The notes beneath the pieces were generated by a model that worked only from the letters and a program-made list of their open reading frames with translations, was not told where the DNA came from and ran no database searches. The translations under genes were made by a program, and so were the position numbers. DNA of 64,000 nt, from NCBI GenBank assembly GCA_964057225.1, contig OZ059897.1, positions 22,506,001 to 22,570,000 on the forward strand, in the 5' to 3' direction. Shown here piece by piece: positions 42,701-55,620 of this stretch; position 1 is the stretch's first letter, and every line of letters begins with the position of its first letter. Origin of the DNA: Auanema rhodensis. Lineage: Eukaryota > Nematoda > Chromadorea > Rhabditida > Rhabditidae.

Positions 42701-44178
42701 TTCAAAGTCATGGTTACCATGCACCAATATCAATAAAAATTTGTTTTTAGACTAATATGGACATGGGGAATCTAATTTTGAAAACCGCATCTCTTTATCT
42801 TTCACGTGAAGCGAGTTACATACCAAGTGCACATCACGTGTACATTTAATTAGCATAAATTAAAGTTCACGTAAATTTCAAAGTCATGGTTACCATGAAC
42901 CAATATCAATAAAAATTTGTTTTTAGACTAATATGGACATGGGGAATCTAATTTTGAAAACCGCATCTCTTTATCTTTCACGTGAAGCGAGTTACATACC
43001 AAGTGCCCATCACGTGTACATTTAATTAGCATAAATTAAAGTTCACGTAAATTTCAAAGTCATGGTTACCATGCACCAATATCAATAAAAATTTGTTTTT
43101 AGACTAATATGGACATGGGGAATCTAATTTTGAAAACCGCATCTCGTTATCTTTCACGTGAAGCGAGTTACATACCAAGTGCACATCACGTGTACATTTA
43201 ATTAGCATAAATTAAAGTTCACGTAAATTTCAAAGTCATGGTTACCATGCACCAATATCAATAAAAATTTGTTTTTAGACTAATATGGACATGGGGAATC
43301 TAATTTTGAAAACCGCATCTCTTTATCTTTCGCGTGAAGCGAGTTACATACCAAGTGCACATCACGTGTACATTTAATTAGCATAAATTAAAGTTCACGT
43401 AAATTTCAAAGTCATGGTTACCATGCACCAATATCAATAAAAATTTGTTTTTAGACTAATATGGACATGGGGAATCTAATTTTGAAAACCGCATCTCTTT
43501 ATCTTTCACGTGAAGCGAGTTACATACCAAGTGCACATCACGTGTACATTTAATTAGCATAAATTAAAGTTCACGTAAATTTCAAAGTCATGGTTACCAT
43601 GAACCAATATCAATAAAAATTTGTTTTTAGACTAATATGGACATGGGGAATCTAATTTTGAAAACCGCATCTCTTTATCTTTCACGTGAAGCGAGTTACA
43701 TACCAAGTGCACATCACGTGTACATTTAATTAGCATAAATTAAAGTTCACGTAAATTTCAAAGTCATGGTTACCATGAACCAATATCAATAAAAATTTGT
43801 TTTTAGACTAATATTGACATGGGGAATCTAATTTTGAAAACCGCATCTCTTTATCTTTCACGTGAAGCGAGTTACATACCAAGTGCCCATCACGTGTACA
43901 TTTAATTAGCATAAATTAAAGTTCACGTAAATTTCAAAGTCATGGTTACCATGCACCAATATCAATAAAAATTTGTTTTTAGACTAATATGGACATGGGG
44001 AATCTAATTTTGAAAACCGCATCTCCTTATCTTTCACGTGAAGCGAGTTACATACCAAGTGCACATCACGTGTACATTTAATTAGCATAAATTAAAGTTC
44101 ACGTAAATTTCAAAGTCATGGTTACCATGCACCAATATCAATAAAAATTTGTTTTTAGACTAATATGGACATGGGGAA
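36435..44178 (+). repeat. Cluster of the C61 then G/C24 linked monomer pair
   Basis: Copies with GCCCAT (C61) start at 36435, 38899, 40483, 42243, 42947 and 43827. In each case the next monomer has CTCG or CTCC at position 24. Spacings are 14, 9, 10, 4 and 5 monomers. Three further pairs lie outside the cluster, at 13730, 55621 and 56325. Single CTCC/CTCG copies without C61 also occur in the cluster (36106, 39801, 41385, 41916), so the second variant is not strictly dependent on the first. Confidence 0.88.
38899..41538 (+). repeat. 9-monomer offset duplication (1,584 bp), 6 monomers each side
   Basis: Block 38899-39954 matches 40483-41538: GCCCAT (38957/40541), AATCTCAA (39357/40941) and CTCG (39801/41385) are 1,584 bp apart and the order GAAC, GAAC, GCAC agrees. 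One site differs in the linked pair: CTCG at 39098 faces CTCC at 40682. It overlaps the end of the 14-mer unit, so this is a later partial copy. Confidence 0.85.
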
Positions 44179-44354
44179 TCTAATTTTGAAAACCGCATCT
44201 CTTCATCTTTCACGTGAAGCGAGTTACATACCAAGTGCACATCACGTGTACATTTAATTAGCATAAATTAAAGTTCACGTAAATTTCAAAGTCATGGTTA
44301 CCATCCACCAATATCAATAAAAATTTGTTTTTAGACTAATATGGACATGGGGAA

Positions 44355-47172
44355 TCTAATTTTGAAAACCGCATCTCTTTATCTTTCACGTGAAGCGAGT
44401 TACATACCAAGTGCACATCACGTGTACATTTAATTAGCATAAATTGAAGTTCACGTAAATTTCAAAGTCATGGTTACCAAGCACCAATGTCAATAAAAAT
44501 TTGTTTTTAGACTAATATGGACATGGGGAATCTAATTTTGAAAACCGCATCTCTTCATCTTTCACGTGAAGCGAGTTACATACCAAGTGCACATCACGTG
44601 TACATTTAATTAGCATAAATTAAAGTTCACGTAAATTTCAAAGTCATGGTTACCATGCACCAATATCAATAAAAATTTGTTTTTAGACTAATATGGACAT
44701 GGGGAATCTAATTTTGAAAACCGCATCTCTTCATCTTTCACGTGAAGCGAGTTACATACCAAGTGCACATCACGTGTACATTTAATTAGCATAAATTAAA
44801 GTTCACGTAAATTTCAAAGTCATGGTTACCATGCACCAATATCAATAAAAATTTGTTTTTAGACTAATATGGACATGGGGAATCTAATTTTGAAAACCGC
44901 ATCTCTCTATCTTTCACGTGAAGCGAGTTACATACCAAGTGCACATCACGTGTACATTTAATTAGCATAAATTAAAGTTCACGTAAATTTCAAAGTCATG
45001 GTTACCATGCACCAATGTCAATAAAAATTTGTTTTTAGACTAATATGGACATGGGGAATCTAATTTTGAAAACCGCATCTCTTCATCTTTCACGTGAAGC
45101 GAGTTACATACCAAGTGCACATCACGTGTACATTTAATTAGCATAAATTAAAGTTCACGTAAATTTCAAAGTCATGGTTACCATGCACCAATATCAATAA
45201 AAATTTGTTTTTAGACTAATATGGACATGGGGAATCTAATTTTGAAAACCGCATCTCTTTATCTTTCACGTGAAGCGAGTTACATACCAAGTGCACATCA
45301 CGTGTACATTTAATTAGCATAAATTAAAGTTCACGTAAATTTCAAAGTCATGGTTACCATGAACCAATATCAATAAAAATTTGTTTTTAGACTAATATGG
45401 ACATGGGGAATCTAATTTTAAAAACCGCATCTCTTTATCTTTCACGTGAAGCGAGTTACATACCAAGTGCACATCACGTGTACATTTAATTAGCATAAAT
45501 TAAAGTTCACGTAAATTTCAAAGTCATGGTTACCATGAACCAATATCAATAAAAATTTGTTTTTAGACTAATATGGACATGGGGAATCTAATTTTGAAAA
45601 CCGCATCTCTTTATCTTTCACGTGAAGCGAGTTACATACCAAGTGCACATCACGTGTACATTTAATTAGCATAAATTAAAGTTCACGTAAATTTCAAAGT
45701 CATGGTTACCATGCACCAATGTCAATAAAAATTTGTTTTTAGACTAATATGGACATGGGGAATCTAATTTTGAAAACCGCATCTCTTTATCTTTCACGTG
45801 AAGCGAGTTACATACCAAGTGCACATCACGTGTACATTTAATTAGCATAAATTAAAGTTCACGTAAATTTCAAAGTCATGGTTACCATGCACCAATATCA
45901 ATAAAAATTTGTTTTTAGACTAATATGGACATGGGGAATCTAATTTTGAAAACCGCATCTCTTTATCTTTCACGTGAAGCGAGTTACATACCAAGTGCAC
46001 ATCACGTGTACATTTAATTAGCATAAATTAAAGTTCACGTAAATTTCAAAGTCATGGTTACCATGAACCAATATCAATAAAAATTTGTTTTTAGACTAAT
46101 ATGGACATGGGGAATCTAATTTTGAAAACCGCATCTCTTTATCTTTCACGTGAAGCGAGTTACATACCAAGTGCACATCACGTGTACATTTAATTAGCAT
46201 AAATTAAAGTTCACGTAAATTTCAAAGTCATGGTTACCATGCACCAATATCAATAAAAATTTGTTTTTAGACTAATATGGACATGGGGAATCTAATTTTG
46301 AAAACCGCATCTCTTTATCTTTCACGTGAAGCGAGTTACATACCAAGTGCACATCACGTGTACATTTGATTAGCATAAATTAAAGTTCACGTAAATTTCA
46401 AAGTCATGGTTACCATGCACCAATATCAATAAAAATTTGTTTTTAGACCAATACGGACATGGGGAATCTAATTTTGAAAACCGCATCTCTTTATCTTTCA
46501 AGTGAAGCGAGTTACATACCAAGTGCACATCACGTGTACATTTAATTAGCATAAATTAAAGTTCACGTAAATTTCAAAGTCATGGTTACCATAAACCAAT
46601 ATCAATAAAAATTTGTTTTTAGACTAATATGGACATGGGGAATCTAATTTTGAGAACCGCATCTCTTTATCTTTCACGTGAAGCGAGTTACATACCAAGT
46701 GCACATCACGTGTACATTTAATTAGCATAAATTAAAGTTCACGTAAATTTCAAAGTCATGGTTACCATGAACCAATATCAATAAAAATTTGTTTTTAGAC
46801 TAATATGGACATGGGGAATCTAATTTTGAAAACCGCATCTCTTTATCTTTCACGTGAAGCGAGTTACATACCAAGTGCACATCACGTGTACATTTAATTA
46901 GCATAAATTAAAGTTCACGTAAATTTCAAAGTCATGGTTACCATGCACCAATATCAATAAAAATTTGTTTTTAGACTAATATGGACATGGGGAATCTAAT
47001 TTTGAAATCCGCATCTCTTTATCTTTCACGTGAAGCGAGTTACATACCAAGTGCACATCACGTGTTCATTTAATTAGCATGAATTAAAGTTCACGTAAAT
47101 TTCAAAGTCATGGTTACCATGCACCAATGTCAATAAAAAAATTTGTTTTTAGACTAATATGGACATGAGGAA
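44355..47172 (+). repeat. Subarray where the G135 variant (CAATGTCAAT) first appears
   Basis: CAATGTCAAT is found near 44488, 45016, 45720 and 47128 and then recurs to the window end, but I did not find it before 44.4 kb. Many of these copies are followed by a C26 monomer, so G135 then C26 is another boundary-spanning haplotype. The stretch ends with the 178-bp variant monomer. Confidence 0.75.
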
Positions 47173-47516
47173 TCTAATTTTGCAAACCGCATCTCTTCAT
47201 CTTTCACGTGAAGCGAGTTACATACCAAGTGCACATCACGTGTACATTTGATTAGCATAAATTAAAGTTCACGTAAATTTCAAAGTCATGGTTACCATGC
47301 ACCAATATCAATAAAAATTTGTTTTTAGACCAATACGGACATGGGGAATCTAATTTTGAAAACCGCATCTCTTTATCTTTCAAGTGAAGCGAGTTACATA
47401 CCAAGTGCACATCACGTGTACATTTAATTAGCATAAATTAAAGTTCACGTAAATTTCAAAGTCATGGTTACCATAAACCAATATCAATAAAAATTTGTTT
47501 TTAGACTAATATGGAC
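46291..47516 (+). repeat. Short 5-monomer offset copy (882 bp) marked by ATTTGATTAGC and GACCAATACGG
   Basis: ATTTGATTAGC, GACCAATACGG, TTTCAAGTG and CCATAAACC occur together at 46.37-46.60 kb and again 882 bp later. That is five monomers plus the 2-bp insertion at 47.14 kb. A third, partly changed version is at 52.35-52.50 kb. The T159 to C change removes a minus-strand TAG, which is the only reason a 60-codon frame exists at these places. Confidence 0.85.
46995..47172 (+). repeat. 178-bp length-variant monomer (+2 in the A run)
   Basis: The A run at 141-145 is seven instead of five (near 47135-47141). The same copy has GAAATCC near 47007, GTGTTCATT at 47066, GCATGAATT and CAATGTC, making it one of the most divergent in the window. 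The next copy starts at 47173 and has TTTGCAAACC. Confidence 0.93.
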
Positions 47517-50164
47517 ATGGGGAATCTAATTTTGAAAACCGCATCTCTTTATCTTTCACGTGAAGCGAGTTACATACCAAGTGCACATCACGTGTACATT
47601 TAATTAGCATAAATTAAAGTTCACGTAAATTTCAAAGTCATGGTTACCATGCACCAATATCAAAAAAAATTTGTTTTTAGACTAATATGGACATGGGGAA
47701 TCTAATTTTGAAAACCGCATCTCTTTATCTTTCACGTGAAGCGAGTTACATACCAAGTGCACATCACGTGTACATTTAATTAGCATAAATTAAAGTTCAC
47801 GTAAATTTCAAAGTCATGGTTACCATGAACCAATATCAATAAAAATTTGTTTTTAGACTAATATGGACATGGGGAATCTAATTTTGAAAACCGCATCTCT
47901 TTATCTTTCACTTGAAGCGAGTTACATACCAAGTGCACATCACGTGTACATTTAATTAGCATAAATTAAAGTTCACGTAAATTTCAAAGTCATGGTTACC
48001 ATGCACCAATATCAATAAAAATTTGTTTTTAAACTAATATGGACATGGGGAATCTAATTTTGAAAACCGCATCTCTTTATCTTTCACGTGAAGCGAGTTA
48101 CATACCAAGTGCACATCACGTGTACATTTAATTAGCATAAATTAAAGTTCACGTAAATTTCAAAGTCATGGTTACCATGCACCAATATCAATAAAAATTT
48201 GTTTTTAGACTAATATGGACATGGGGAATCTAATTTTGAAAACCGCATCTCTTTATCTTTCACGTGAAGCGAGTTACATACCAAGTGCACATCACGTGTA
48301 CATTTAATTAGCATAAATTAAAGTTCACGTAAATTTCAAAGTCATGGTTACCATGAACCAATATCAATAAAAATTTGTTTTTAGACTAATATGGACATGG
48401 GGAATCTAATTTTGAAAACCGCATCTCTTTATCTTTCACGTGAAGCGAGTTACATACCAAGTGCACATCACGTATACATTTAATTAGCATAAATTAAAGT
48501 TCACGTAAATTTCAAAGTCATGGTTACCATGAACCAATATCAATAAAAATTTGTTTTTAGACTAATATGGACATGGGGAATCTAATTTTGAAAACCGCAT
48601 CTCTTTATCTTTCACGTGAAGCGAGTTACATACCAAGTGCACATCACGTGTACATTTAATTAGCATAAATTAAAGTTCACGTAAATTTCAAAGTCATGGT
48701 TACCATGCACCAATATCAATAAAAATTTGTTTTTAGACTAATATGGACATGGGGAATCTAATTTTGAAAACGGCTTCTCTTTATCTTTCACGTGAAGCGA
48801 GTTACATACCAAGTGCACATCACGTGTACATTTAATTAGCATAAATTAAAGTTCACGTAAATTTCAAAGTCATGGTTACCATGCACCAATATCAATAAAA
48901 ATTTGTTTTTAGACTAATATGGACATGGGGAATCTAATTTTGAAAACCGCATCTCTTCATCTTTCACGTGAAGCGAGTTACATACCAAGTGCACATCACG
49001 TGTACATTTAATTAGCATAAATTAAAGTTCACGTAAATTTCAAAGTCATGGTTACCATGAACCAATATCAATAAAAATTTGTTTTTAGACTAATATGGAC
49101 ATGGGGAATCTAATTTTAAAAACCGCATCTCTTTATCTTTCACGTGAAGCGAGTTACATACCAAGTGCACATCACGTGTACATTTAATTAGCATAAATTA
49201 AAGTTCACGTAAATTTCAAAGTCATGGTTACCATGAACCAATATCAATAAAAATTTGTTTTTAGACTAATATGGACATGGGGAATCTAATTTTGAAAACC
49301 GCATCTCTTTATCTTTCACGTGAAGCGAGTTACATACCAAGTGCACATCACGTGTACATTTAATTAGCATAAATTAAAGTTCACGTAAATTTCAAAGTCA
49401 TGCTTACCATGCACCAATGTCAATAAAAATTTGTTTTTAGACTAATATGGACATGGGGAATCTAATTTTGAAAACCGCATCTCTTCATCTTTCACGTGAA
49501 GCGAGTTACATACCAAGTGCACATCACGTGTACATTTAATTAGCATAAATTAAAGTTCACGTAAATTTCAAAGTCATGGTTACCATGCACCAATATCAAT
49601 AAAAATTTGTTTTTAGACTAATATGGACATGGGGAATCTAATTTTGAGAACCGCATCTCTTTATCTTTCACGTGAAGCGAGTTACATACCAAGTGCACAT
49701 CACGTGTACATTTAATTAGCATAAATTAAAGTTCACGTAAATTTCAAAGTCATGGTTACCATGAACCAATATCAATAAAAATTTGTTTTTAGACTAATAT
49801 GGACATAGGGAATCTAATTTTGAAAACCGCATCTCTTTATCTTTCACGTGAAGCGAGTTACATACCAAGTGCACATCACGTGTACATTTAATTAGCATAA
49901 ATTAAAGTTCACGTAAATTTCAAAGTCATGGTTACCATGAACCAATATCAATAAAAATTTGTTTTTAGACTAATATGGACATGGGGAATCTAATTTTGAA
50001 AACCGCATCTCTTTATCTTTCACGTGAAGCGAGTTACATACCAAGTGCACATCACGTGTACATTTAATTAGCATAAATTAAAGTTCACGTAAATTTCAAA
50101 GTCATGGTTACCATGCACCAATATCAATAAAAATTTGTTTTTAGACTAATATGGACATGGGGAA

Positions 50165-50339
50165 TCTAATTTTGAAAACCGCATCTCTTTATCTTTCACG
50201 TGAAGCGAGTTACATACCAAGTGCACATCACGTGTTCATTTAATTAGCATAAATTAAAGTTCATTAAATTTCAAAGTCATGGTTACCATGAACCAATGTC
50301 AATAAAAATTTGTTTTTAGACTAATATGGACATGGGGAA
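50165..50339 (+). repeat. 175-bp length-variant monomer (CG replaced by T)
   Basis: GTTCATTAAATTT near 50259-50271 replaces GTTCACGTAAATTT, a net loss of one base that destroys the third TCACGT and one CpG. The copy shares GTGTTCATT, CAATGTC and a following TTTGCAAACC with the 178-bp monomer at 46995, 18 monomers upstream, so the two are close relatives with different length changes. Confidence 0.93.
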
Positions 50340-53300
50340 TCTAATTTTGCAAACCGCATCTCTTTATCTTTCACGTGAAGCGAGTTACATACCAAGTGCA
50401 CATCACGTGTACATTTAATTAGCATAAATTAAAGTTCACGTAAATTTCAAAGTCATGGTTACCATGCACCAATATCAATAAAAATTTGTTTTTAGACTAA
50501 TATGGACATGGGGAATCTAATTTTGAAAACCGCATCTCTTTATCTTTCAAGTGAAGCGAGTTACATACCAAGTGCACATCACGTGTACATTTAATTAGCA
50601 TAAATTAAAGTTCACGTAAATTTCAAAGTCATGGTTACCATGAACCAATATCAATAAAAATTTGTTTTTAGACTAATATGGACATGGGGAATCTAATTTT
50701 GAAAACCGCATCTTTTTATCTTTCACTTGAAGCGAGTTACATACCAAGTGCACATCACGTGTACATTTAATTAGCATAAATTAAAGTTCACGTAAATTTC
50801 AAAGTCATGGTTACCATGCACCAATATCAATAAAAATTTGTTTTTAAACTAATATGGACATGGGGAATCTAATTTTGAAAACCGCATCTCTTTATCTTTC
50901 ACGTGAAGCGAGTTACATACCAAGTGCACATCACGTGTACATTTAATTAGCATAAATTAAAGTTCACGTAAATTTCAAAGTCATGGTTACCATGCACCAA
51001 TATCAATAAAAATTTGTTTTTAGACTAATATGGACATGGGGAATCTAATTTTGAAAACCGCATCTCTTTATCTTTCACGTGAAGCGAGTTACATACCAAG
51101 TGCACATCACGTGTACATTTAATTAGCATAAATTAAAGTTCACGTAAATTTCAAAGTCATGGTTACCATGCACCAATATCAATAAAAATTTGTTTTTAGA
51201 CTAATATGGACATGGGGAATCTAATTTTGAAAACCGCATCTCTTTATCTTTCACGTGAAGCGAGTTACATACCAAGTGCACATCACGTGTACATTTAATT
51301 AGCATAAATTAAAGTTCACGTAAATTTCAAAGTCATGGTTACCATGAACCAATATCAATAAAAATTTGTTTTTAGACTAATATGGACATGGGGAATCTAA
51401 TTTTGAAAACCGCATCTCTTTATCTTTCACGTGAAGCGAGTTACATACCAAGTGCACATCACGTGTACATTTAATTAGCATAAATTAAAGTTCACGTAAA
51501 TTTCAAAGTCATGGTTACCATGCACCAATATCAATAAAAATTTGTTTTTAGACTAATATGGACATGGGGAATCTAATTTTGAAAACCGCATCTCTTTATC
51601 TTTCACGTGAAGCGAGTTACATACCAAGTGCACATCACGTGTACATTTAATTAGCATAAATTAGAGTTCACGTAAATTTCAAAGTCATGGTTACCATGAA
51701 CCAATATTAATAAAAATTTGTTTTTAGACTAATATGGACATGGGGAATCTAATTTTGAAAACCGCATCTCTTTATCTTTCACGTGAAGCGAGTTACATAC
51801 CAAGTGCACATCACGTGTACATTTAATTAGCATAAATTAAAGTTCACGTAAATTTCAAAGTCATGGTTACCATGCACCAATATCAATAAAAATTTGTTTT
51901 TAAACTAATATGGACATGGGGAATCTAATTTTGAAAACCGCATCTCTTTATCTTTCACGTGAAGCGAGTTACATACCAAGTGCACATCACGTGTACATTT
52001 AATTAGCATAAATTAAAGTTCACGTAAATTTCAAAGTCATGGTTACCATGCACCAATATCGATAAAAATTTGTTTTTAGACTAATATGGACATGGGGAAT
52101 CTAATTTTGAAAACCGCATCTCTTTATCTTTCACGTGAAGCGAGTTACATACCAAGTGCACATCACGTGTACATTTAATTAGCATAAATTAAAGTTCACG
52201 TAAATTTCAAAGTCATGGTTACCATGCACCAATATCGATAAAAATTTGTTTTTAGACTAATATGGACATGGGGAATCTAATTTTGAAAACCGCATCTCTT
52301 TATCTTTCACGTGAAGCGAGTTACATACCAAGTGCACATCACGTGTACATTTGATTAGCATAAATTAAAGTTCACGTAAATTTCAAAGTCATGGTTACCA
52401 TGCACCAATATCAATAAAAATTTGTTTTTAAACCAATATGGACATGGGGAATCTAATTTTGAAAACCGCATCTCTTTATTTTTCAAGTGAAGCGAGTTAC
52501 ATACCAAGTGCACATCACGTGTACATTTAATTAGCATAAATTAAAGTTCACGTAAATTTCAAAGTCATGGTTACCATGAACCAATATCAATAAAAATTTG
52601 TTTTTAGACTAATATGGACATGGGGAATCTAATTTTGAAAACCGCATCTCTTTATCTTTCACGTGAAGCGAGTTACATACCAAGTGCACATCACGTGTAC
52701 ATTTAATTAGCATAAATTAAAGTTCACGTAACTTTCAAAGTCATGGTTACCATGCACCAATATCAATAAAAATTTGTTTTTAGACTAATATGGACATGGG
52801 GAATCTAATTTTGAAAACCGCATCTCTTTATCTTTCACGTGAAGCGAGTTACATACTAAGTGCACATCACGTGTACATTTAATTAGCATAAATTAAAGTT
52901 CACGTAAATTTCAAAGTCATGGTTACCATGCACCAATATCAATAAAAATTTGTTTTTAGACTAATATGGACATGGGGAATCTAATTTTGAAAACCGCATC
53001 TCTTTATCTTTCACGTGAAGCGAGTTACATACCAAGTGCACATCACGTGTACATTTAATTAGCATAAATTAAAGTTCACGTAAATTTCAAAGTCATGGTT
53101 ACCATGAACCAATATCAATAAAAATTTGTTTTTAGACTAATATGGACATGGGGAATCTAATTTTGAAAACCGCATCTCTTTATCTTTCACGTGAAGCGAG
53201 TTACATACCAAGTGCACATCACGTGTACATTTAATTAGCATAAATTAAAGTTCACGTAAATTTCAAAGTCATGGTTACCATGCACCAATATCAATAAAAA

Positions 53301-53859
53301 TTTGTTTTTAGACTAATATGGACATGGGGAATCTAATTTTGAAAACCGCATCTCTTTATCTTTCACGTGAAGCGAGTTACATACCAAGTGCACATCACGT
53401 GTACATTTAATTAGCATAAATTAAAGTTCACGTAAATTTCAAAGTCATGGTTACCATGAACCAATATCAATAAAAATTTGTTTTTAGACTAATATGGACA
53501 TGGGGAATCTAATTTTGAAAACCGCATCTCTTTATCTTTCACGTGAAGCGAGTTACATACCAAGTGCACATCACGTATACATTTAATTAGCATAAATTAA
53601 AGTTCACGTAAATTTCAAAGTCATGGTTACCATGAACCAATATCAATAAAAATTTGTTTTTAGACTAATATGGACATGGGGAATCTAATTTTGAAAACCG
53701 CATCTCTTTATCTTTCACGTGAAGCGAGTTACATACCAAGTGCACATCACGTGTACATTTAATTAGCATAAATTAAAGTTCACGTAAATTTCAAAGTCAT
53801 GGTTACCATGCACCAATATCAATAAAAATTTGTTTTTAGACTAATATGGACATGGGGAA

Positions 53860-54036
53860 TCTAATTTTTAAAAACCGCATCTCTTTATCTTTCACGTGAA
53901 GCGAGTTACATACCAAGTGCACATCACGTGTACATTTAATTAGCATAAATTAAAGTTCACGTAAATTTCAAAGTCATGGTTACCATGCACCAATATCAAT
54001 AAAAATTTGTTTTTAGACTAATATGGACATGGGGAA
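53860..54036 (+). repeat. 177-bp length-variant monomer (+1 at positions 9-14)
   Basis: CTAATTTTTAAAAACC at 53861-53876 replaces CTAATTTTGAAAACC, so G10 is lost to TA and the dyad TTTTGAAAA becomes TTTTTAAAAA. The next start at 54037 confirms the one-base gain. Confidence 0.92.
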
Positions 54037-54740
54037 TCTAATTTTGAAAACCGCATCTCTTCATCTTTCACGTGAAGCGAGTTACATACCAAGTGCACAT
54101 CACGTGTACATTTAATTAGCATAAATTAAAGTTCACGTAAATTTCAAAGTCATGGTTACCCTGAACCAATATCAATAAAAATTTGTTTTTAGACTAATAT
54201 GGACATGGGGAATCTAATTTTGAAAACCGCATCTCTTTATCTTTCAAGTGAAGCGAGTTACATACCAAGTGCACATCACGTGTACATTTAATTAGCATAA
54301 ATTAAAGTTCACGTAAATTTCAAAGTCATGGTTACCATGAACCAATATCAATAAAAATTTGTTTTTAGACTAATATGGACATGGGGAATCTAATTTTGAA
54401 AACCGCATCTCTTTATCTTTCACGTGAAGCGAGTTACATACCAAGTGCACATCACGTGTACATTTAATTAGCATAAATTAAAGTTCACGTAAATTTCAAA
54501 GTCATGGTTACCATGCACCAATATCAATAAAAATTTGTTTTTAGACTAATATGGACATGGGGAATCTAATTTTGAAAACCGCATCTCTTTATCTTTCACG
54601 TGAAGCGAGTTACATACCAAGTGCACATCACGTGTACATTTAATTAGCATAAATTAAAGTTCACGTAAATTTCAAAGTCATGGTTACCATGCACCAATAT
54701 CGATAAAAATTTGTTTTTAGACTAATATGGACATGGGGAA

Positions 54741-55444
54741 TCTAATTTTGAAAACCGCATCTCTTTTTCTTTCACGTGAAGCGAGTTACATACCAAGTGC
54801 ACATCACGTTTACATTTAATTAGCATAAATTAAAGTTCACGTAAATTTCAAAGTCATGGTTACCATGAACCAATATCAATAAAAACTTGTTTTTAGACTA
54901 ATATGGACATGGGGAATCTAATTTTGAAAACCGCATCTCTTTATCTTTCACGTGAAGCGAGTTACATACCAAGTGCACATCACGTGTACATTTAATTAGC
55001 ATAAATTAAAGTTCACGTAAATTTCAAAGTCATGGTTACCATGAACCAATATCAATAAAAACTTGTTTTTAGACTAATATGGACATGGGGAATCTAATTT
55101 TGAAAACCGCATCTCTTTATCTTTCACGTGAAGCGAGTTACATACCAAGTGCACATCACGTGTACATTTAATTAGCATAAATTAAAGTTCACGTAAATTT
55201 CAAAGTCATGGTTACCATGAACCAATATCAATAAAAACTTGTTTTTAGACTAATATGGACATGGGGAATCTAATTTTGAAAACCGCATCTCTTTATCTTT
55301 CACGTGAAGCGAGTTACATACCAAGTGCACATCACGTGTACATTTAATTAGCATAAATTAAAGTTCACGTAAATTTCAAAGTCATGGTTACCATGAACCA
55401 ATATCAATAAAAACTTGTTTTTAGACTAATATGGACATGGGGAA
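54741..55444 (+). repeat. Four consecutive monomers sharing C146 (AAAAACTTG), last three identical
   Basis: The change T146 to C lies at 54886, 55062, 55238 and 55414, in four adjacent GAAC-type copies, and I did not find it elsewhere. The last three (54917-55444) appear identical base for base. The first has private changes (CTTTTTCT near 54766 and CACGTTTAC near 54808). This is a very recent single-monomer amplification. Confidence 0.92.
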
Positions 55445-55620
55445 TCTAATTTTGAAAACCGCATCTCTTTATCTTTCACGTGAAGCGAGTTACATACCAA
55501 GTGCACATCACGTGTACATTTAATTAGCATAAATTAAAGTTCACGTAAATTTCAAAGTCATGGTTACCATGAACCAATATCAATAAAAATTTGTTTTTAG
55601 ACTAATATGGACATGGGGAA

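Larger units (their letters stand above)
47252..54388 (+). repeat. 29-monomer offset duplication (5,103 bp), partly eroded
   Basis: ATTTGATTAGC (47.25/52.35 kb) and CGTATACATT (48471/53574) are each 5,103 bp apart, i.e. 29 monomers minus the one-base deletion at 50.26 kb. The order of 127-130 types and a C26 copy agree over 48.3-49.3 and 53.4-54.4 kb. The central part disagrees (47.8-48.1 against 52.9-53.2 kb), so it is an older or converted duplication. A separate 16-monomer link (47911/50726, CACTTGAAG then TTTTTAAAC) crosses it. Confidence 0.68.

Noticed and set aside
46370-46552. 60-codon open frame on the minus strand
   Set aside because: It is an accident of the repeat. In the standard monomer this frame has a TAG from GACTAAT; here T159 to C turns it to TGG. 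The frame is longer than one monomer, starts and ends in the same repeat element and has no recognisable domain.
47252-47434. Second copy of the 60-codon minus-strand frame
   Set aside because: Identical product to the one at 46370 because the monomer was duplicated five copies away; satellite DNA, not a gene.
52355-52537. Third copy of the 60-codon minus-strand frame with two residue changes
   Set aside because: It follows from the same T159 to C change in the 29-monomer offset copy. No other monomer keeps the frame open, and 176 bp is not divisible by 3.
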